Source of the DNA: Rosenbergiella gaditana
GTDB lineage: Bacteria; Pseudomonadota; Gammaproteobacteria; Enterobacterales; Enterobacteriaceae
Assembly (NCBI RefSeq): GCF_018494065.1
Contig: NZ_JABBFR010000019.1
Span: forward strand, 1-58,479
Direction: 5' to 3'
Length of the DNA stretch: 58,479 bases
Notes under the pieces: model-generated
The model's input: only the letters and a program-made list of their open reading frames with translations
The model's database searches: none
What the model was told of the DNA's origin: nothing
Shown: one piece after another, positions 57,574-58,479 of the stretch
Layout of the letters: each line of letters opens with the position of its first letter
Position numbering within the stretch: position 1 is the first letter of the stretch
Made by a program: the position numbers and the translations under genes

Positions 57574-57606
57574 ATAAAAGAGGATCTCAAGAAGACCCTC
57601 TTTTAT
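57574..57606 (-). terminator. Terminator of the gene at 57626-58053
   Basis: On the reverse strand ATAAAAGAGG, a 13-base loop and CCTCTTTTAT form a stem with U-rich 3' arm, 20 bases past the stop codon. Confidence 0.6.
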
Positions 57607-57625
57607 CTAAACATTAAGCAAATCG

Positions 57626-58053
57626 CTAATCGTTGTATGGACTACGGTAAATTTGCACAACAACATTATCCGGGGATGTGTATTTGATCACTGTGACAAT
57701 GTCTTTAGAGTCCTGAGAACGCCAACATTCAGCTTCAACATCACATTGGGATTGTCGACGATAACCGGCAGAAACTAAATATCGATGTATATTTTTGGTT
57801 TTAGAGGTTCCATGGTATCGAACTGTAAAAACACTTGCTTGTGGCCCACTTACATTCCCAAATTCAAATCTAATATCATCAGATATTCGCGGCATTTTTT
57901 TAGAAGCTCTGGCGTGTAATACTCGTACTCCGCTTTATCTCTCTCGGTATAATACGCACTGCTGGCAAATCCCATTTTTAGATACGGCCAGCCAAAAGCC
58001 AGTGCCACGCCAGTAAGTACCAGCACGATAGATACGGTTATACATTTCTTCAC
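57626..58053 (-). CDS. Small exported-type protein read through a -1 frame switch at A7 (or frameshifted gene)
   Basis: From a GTG at 58053 the first frame gives MKKCITVSIVLVLTGVALAF, a signal or membrane anchor, then GWPYLKMGFASSAYY to YTPELLKK, and ends after 67 residues. A second frame, 57626-57895, continues MPRISDDIRFEFGNVSG to QIYRSPYND (89 residues). They join at seven A (57895-57901) read CTA AAA AAA TGC; slipping back one base gives K-K-M-P-R and a 142-residue product. A-AAA-AAA fits the X-XXY-YYZ slippery pattern. A one-base indel in the A-run is the simple alternative. Family not recognised. The GTG overlaps the stop of the upstream fragment by 4 bases. Confidence 0.55.
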
Positions 58054-58402
58054 AGCCCCATCCTGCCATTTCCGGCACCCAGAACCACAAACGTTTTATC
58101 ATTCTTTCTGGAGCAGATGACGTTTCCCGATGAAAAATTGTCGTATGGCCTGATGGTTTTCATGAACGGCGGTAACACTCCTTTACGGGGGCGAGAGTGC
58201 GGAAACTTTTCCGGGTCAGGGAACAGCAGAGGCTGAAACGTCTCGTTCTTCCAATTACCGATTTTACCGTAGTAGTCCCAGCGTTTTTAAGGGCTTCCCC
58301 CTTGCTTACTGGTCGGAGTTGAGGGAAAGGATTCTGAATCGATACTACCCGGTAAAAACCGAGCAAATCGGAGACCAAATCCTCGCAGCTGAAACCGCTG
58401 TT
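58050..58402 (-). pseudogene. Truncated and frameshifted gene fragment
   Basis: Two consecutive pieces read as one protein: GFSCEDLVSDLLGFYRVVSI to RPVSKGEALK in one frame, then, after a slip near 58290 (CTTAAAAACGC), RWDYYGKIGNWKNETFQPLL, KGVLPPFMKTIRPYDNFSSG and FVVLGAGNGRMGL. It lacks a start: its 5' part is cut by the insertion-sequence end at 58403. The content is reminiscent of DUF4056-type proteins, from memory and with low certainty. The stop TGA overlaps the next gene start, so both were once an operon. Confidence 0.55.

Positions 58403-58479
<77 letters not shown>

Noticed and set aside
58050..58053. Toxin-immunity pair reading of the fragment at 58050-58402 and the gene at 57626-58053
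   Set aside because: The coupled stop and start are suggestive, but neither protein shows a toxin or immunity motif I can name.

Overview
The window is chromosomal DNA from a member of the Enterobacterales. Gene order and protein sequences point to the Erwiniaceae or close relatives (Pantoea, Tatumella or Rosenbergiella type); the genus cannot be fixed from the sequence alone. The backbone matches the E. coli nag-gltA-suc-cyd-tol-gal-mod segment: metT-leuW-glnU tRNAs, asnB, nagDCAB/nagE, glnS, fur-fldA-ybfE-ybfF, seqA-pgm, ybgA-phr-ybgI-pxpBC, gltA/sdhCDAB-sucABCD, cydABX, ybgC-tolQRAB-pal-cpoB, tRNA-Lys, pnuC, aroG, gpmA, galMKT, modF, acrZ, ybhA, pgl.

Layout. Positions 1-9 kb hold tRNA genes, asparagine synthetase and the divergent N-acetylglucosamine regulon, with two NagC-type operators between nagB and nagE. 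Positions 9-22 kb hold glnS, an unrecognised 316-residue gene in the place of E. coli chiPQ, the iron/flavodoxin cluster with a short uof-like leader ORF coupled to fur, seqA-pgm, photolyase, and the PxpBC oxoprolinase subunits followed by a YdiB-like dehydrogenase where pxpA would be expected. Positions 22-37 kb are central respiration: citrate synthase divergent from succinate dehydrogenase, oxoglutarate dehydrogenase and succinyl-CoA synthetase, then cytochrome bd with CydX. Positions 37-43.4 kb are the Tol-Pal envelope operon, with TolA expanded by near-identical tandem repeats.

Positions 43.6-45.8 kb, just after a tRNA-Lys gene, are an accessory patch: a decayed IS1-family element, a ParD-like/ParE-RelE toxin-antitoxin pair and small unassigned ORFs. 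It sits where E. coli has more tRNAs and nadA. pnuC follows with its own perfect NadR palindrome. Positions 46-52 kb carry aroG, gpmA and a galTKM operon with two GalR/GalS-type operators but no galE.

Positions 52-58.5 kb contain a Tat-signal flavoprotein closely resembling the Proteus/Providencia L-amino acid deaminase, then a reduced mod locus (modF and the 46-residue acrZ remain; modE and modABC are missing), ybhA and pgl. The window ends in a decaying accessory segment: a small exported-type gene whose two frames join at a seven-A run that fits a -1 slippery heptamer, a frameshifted gene fragment overlapping its start, and the end of an apparent IS3-family element. The most interesting non-backbone points are the L-amino acid deaminase, the A7 frame switch, the unrecognised 316-residue gene, the TolA repeat expansion and the locus-specific losses (pxpA, nadA, galE, modEABC, ybgE).
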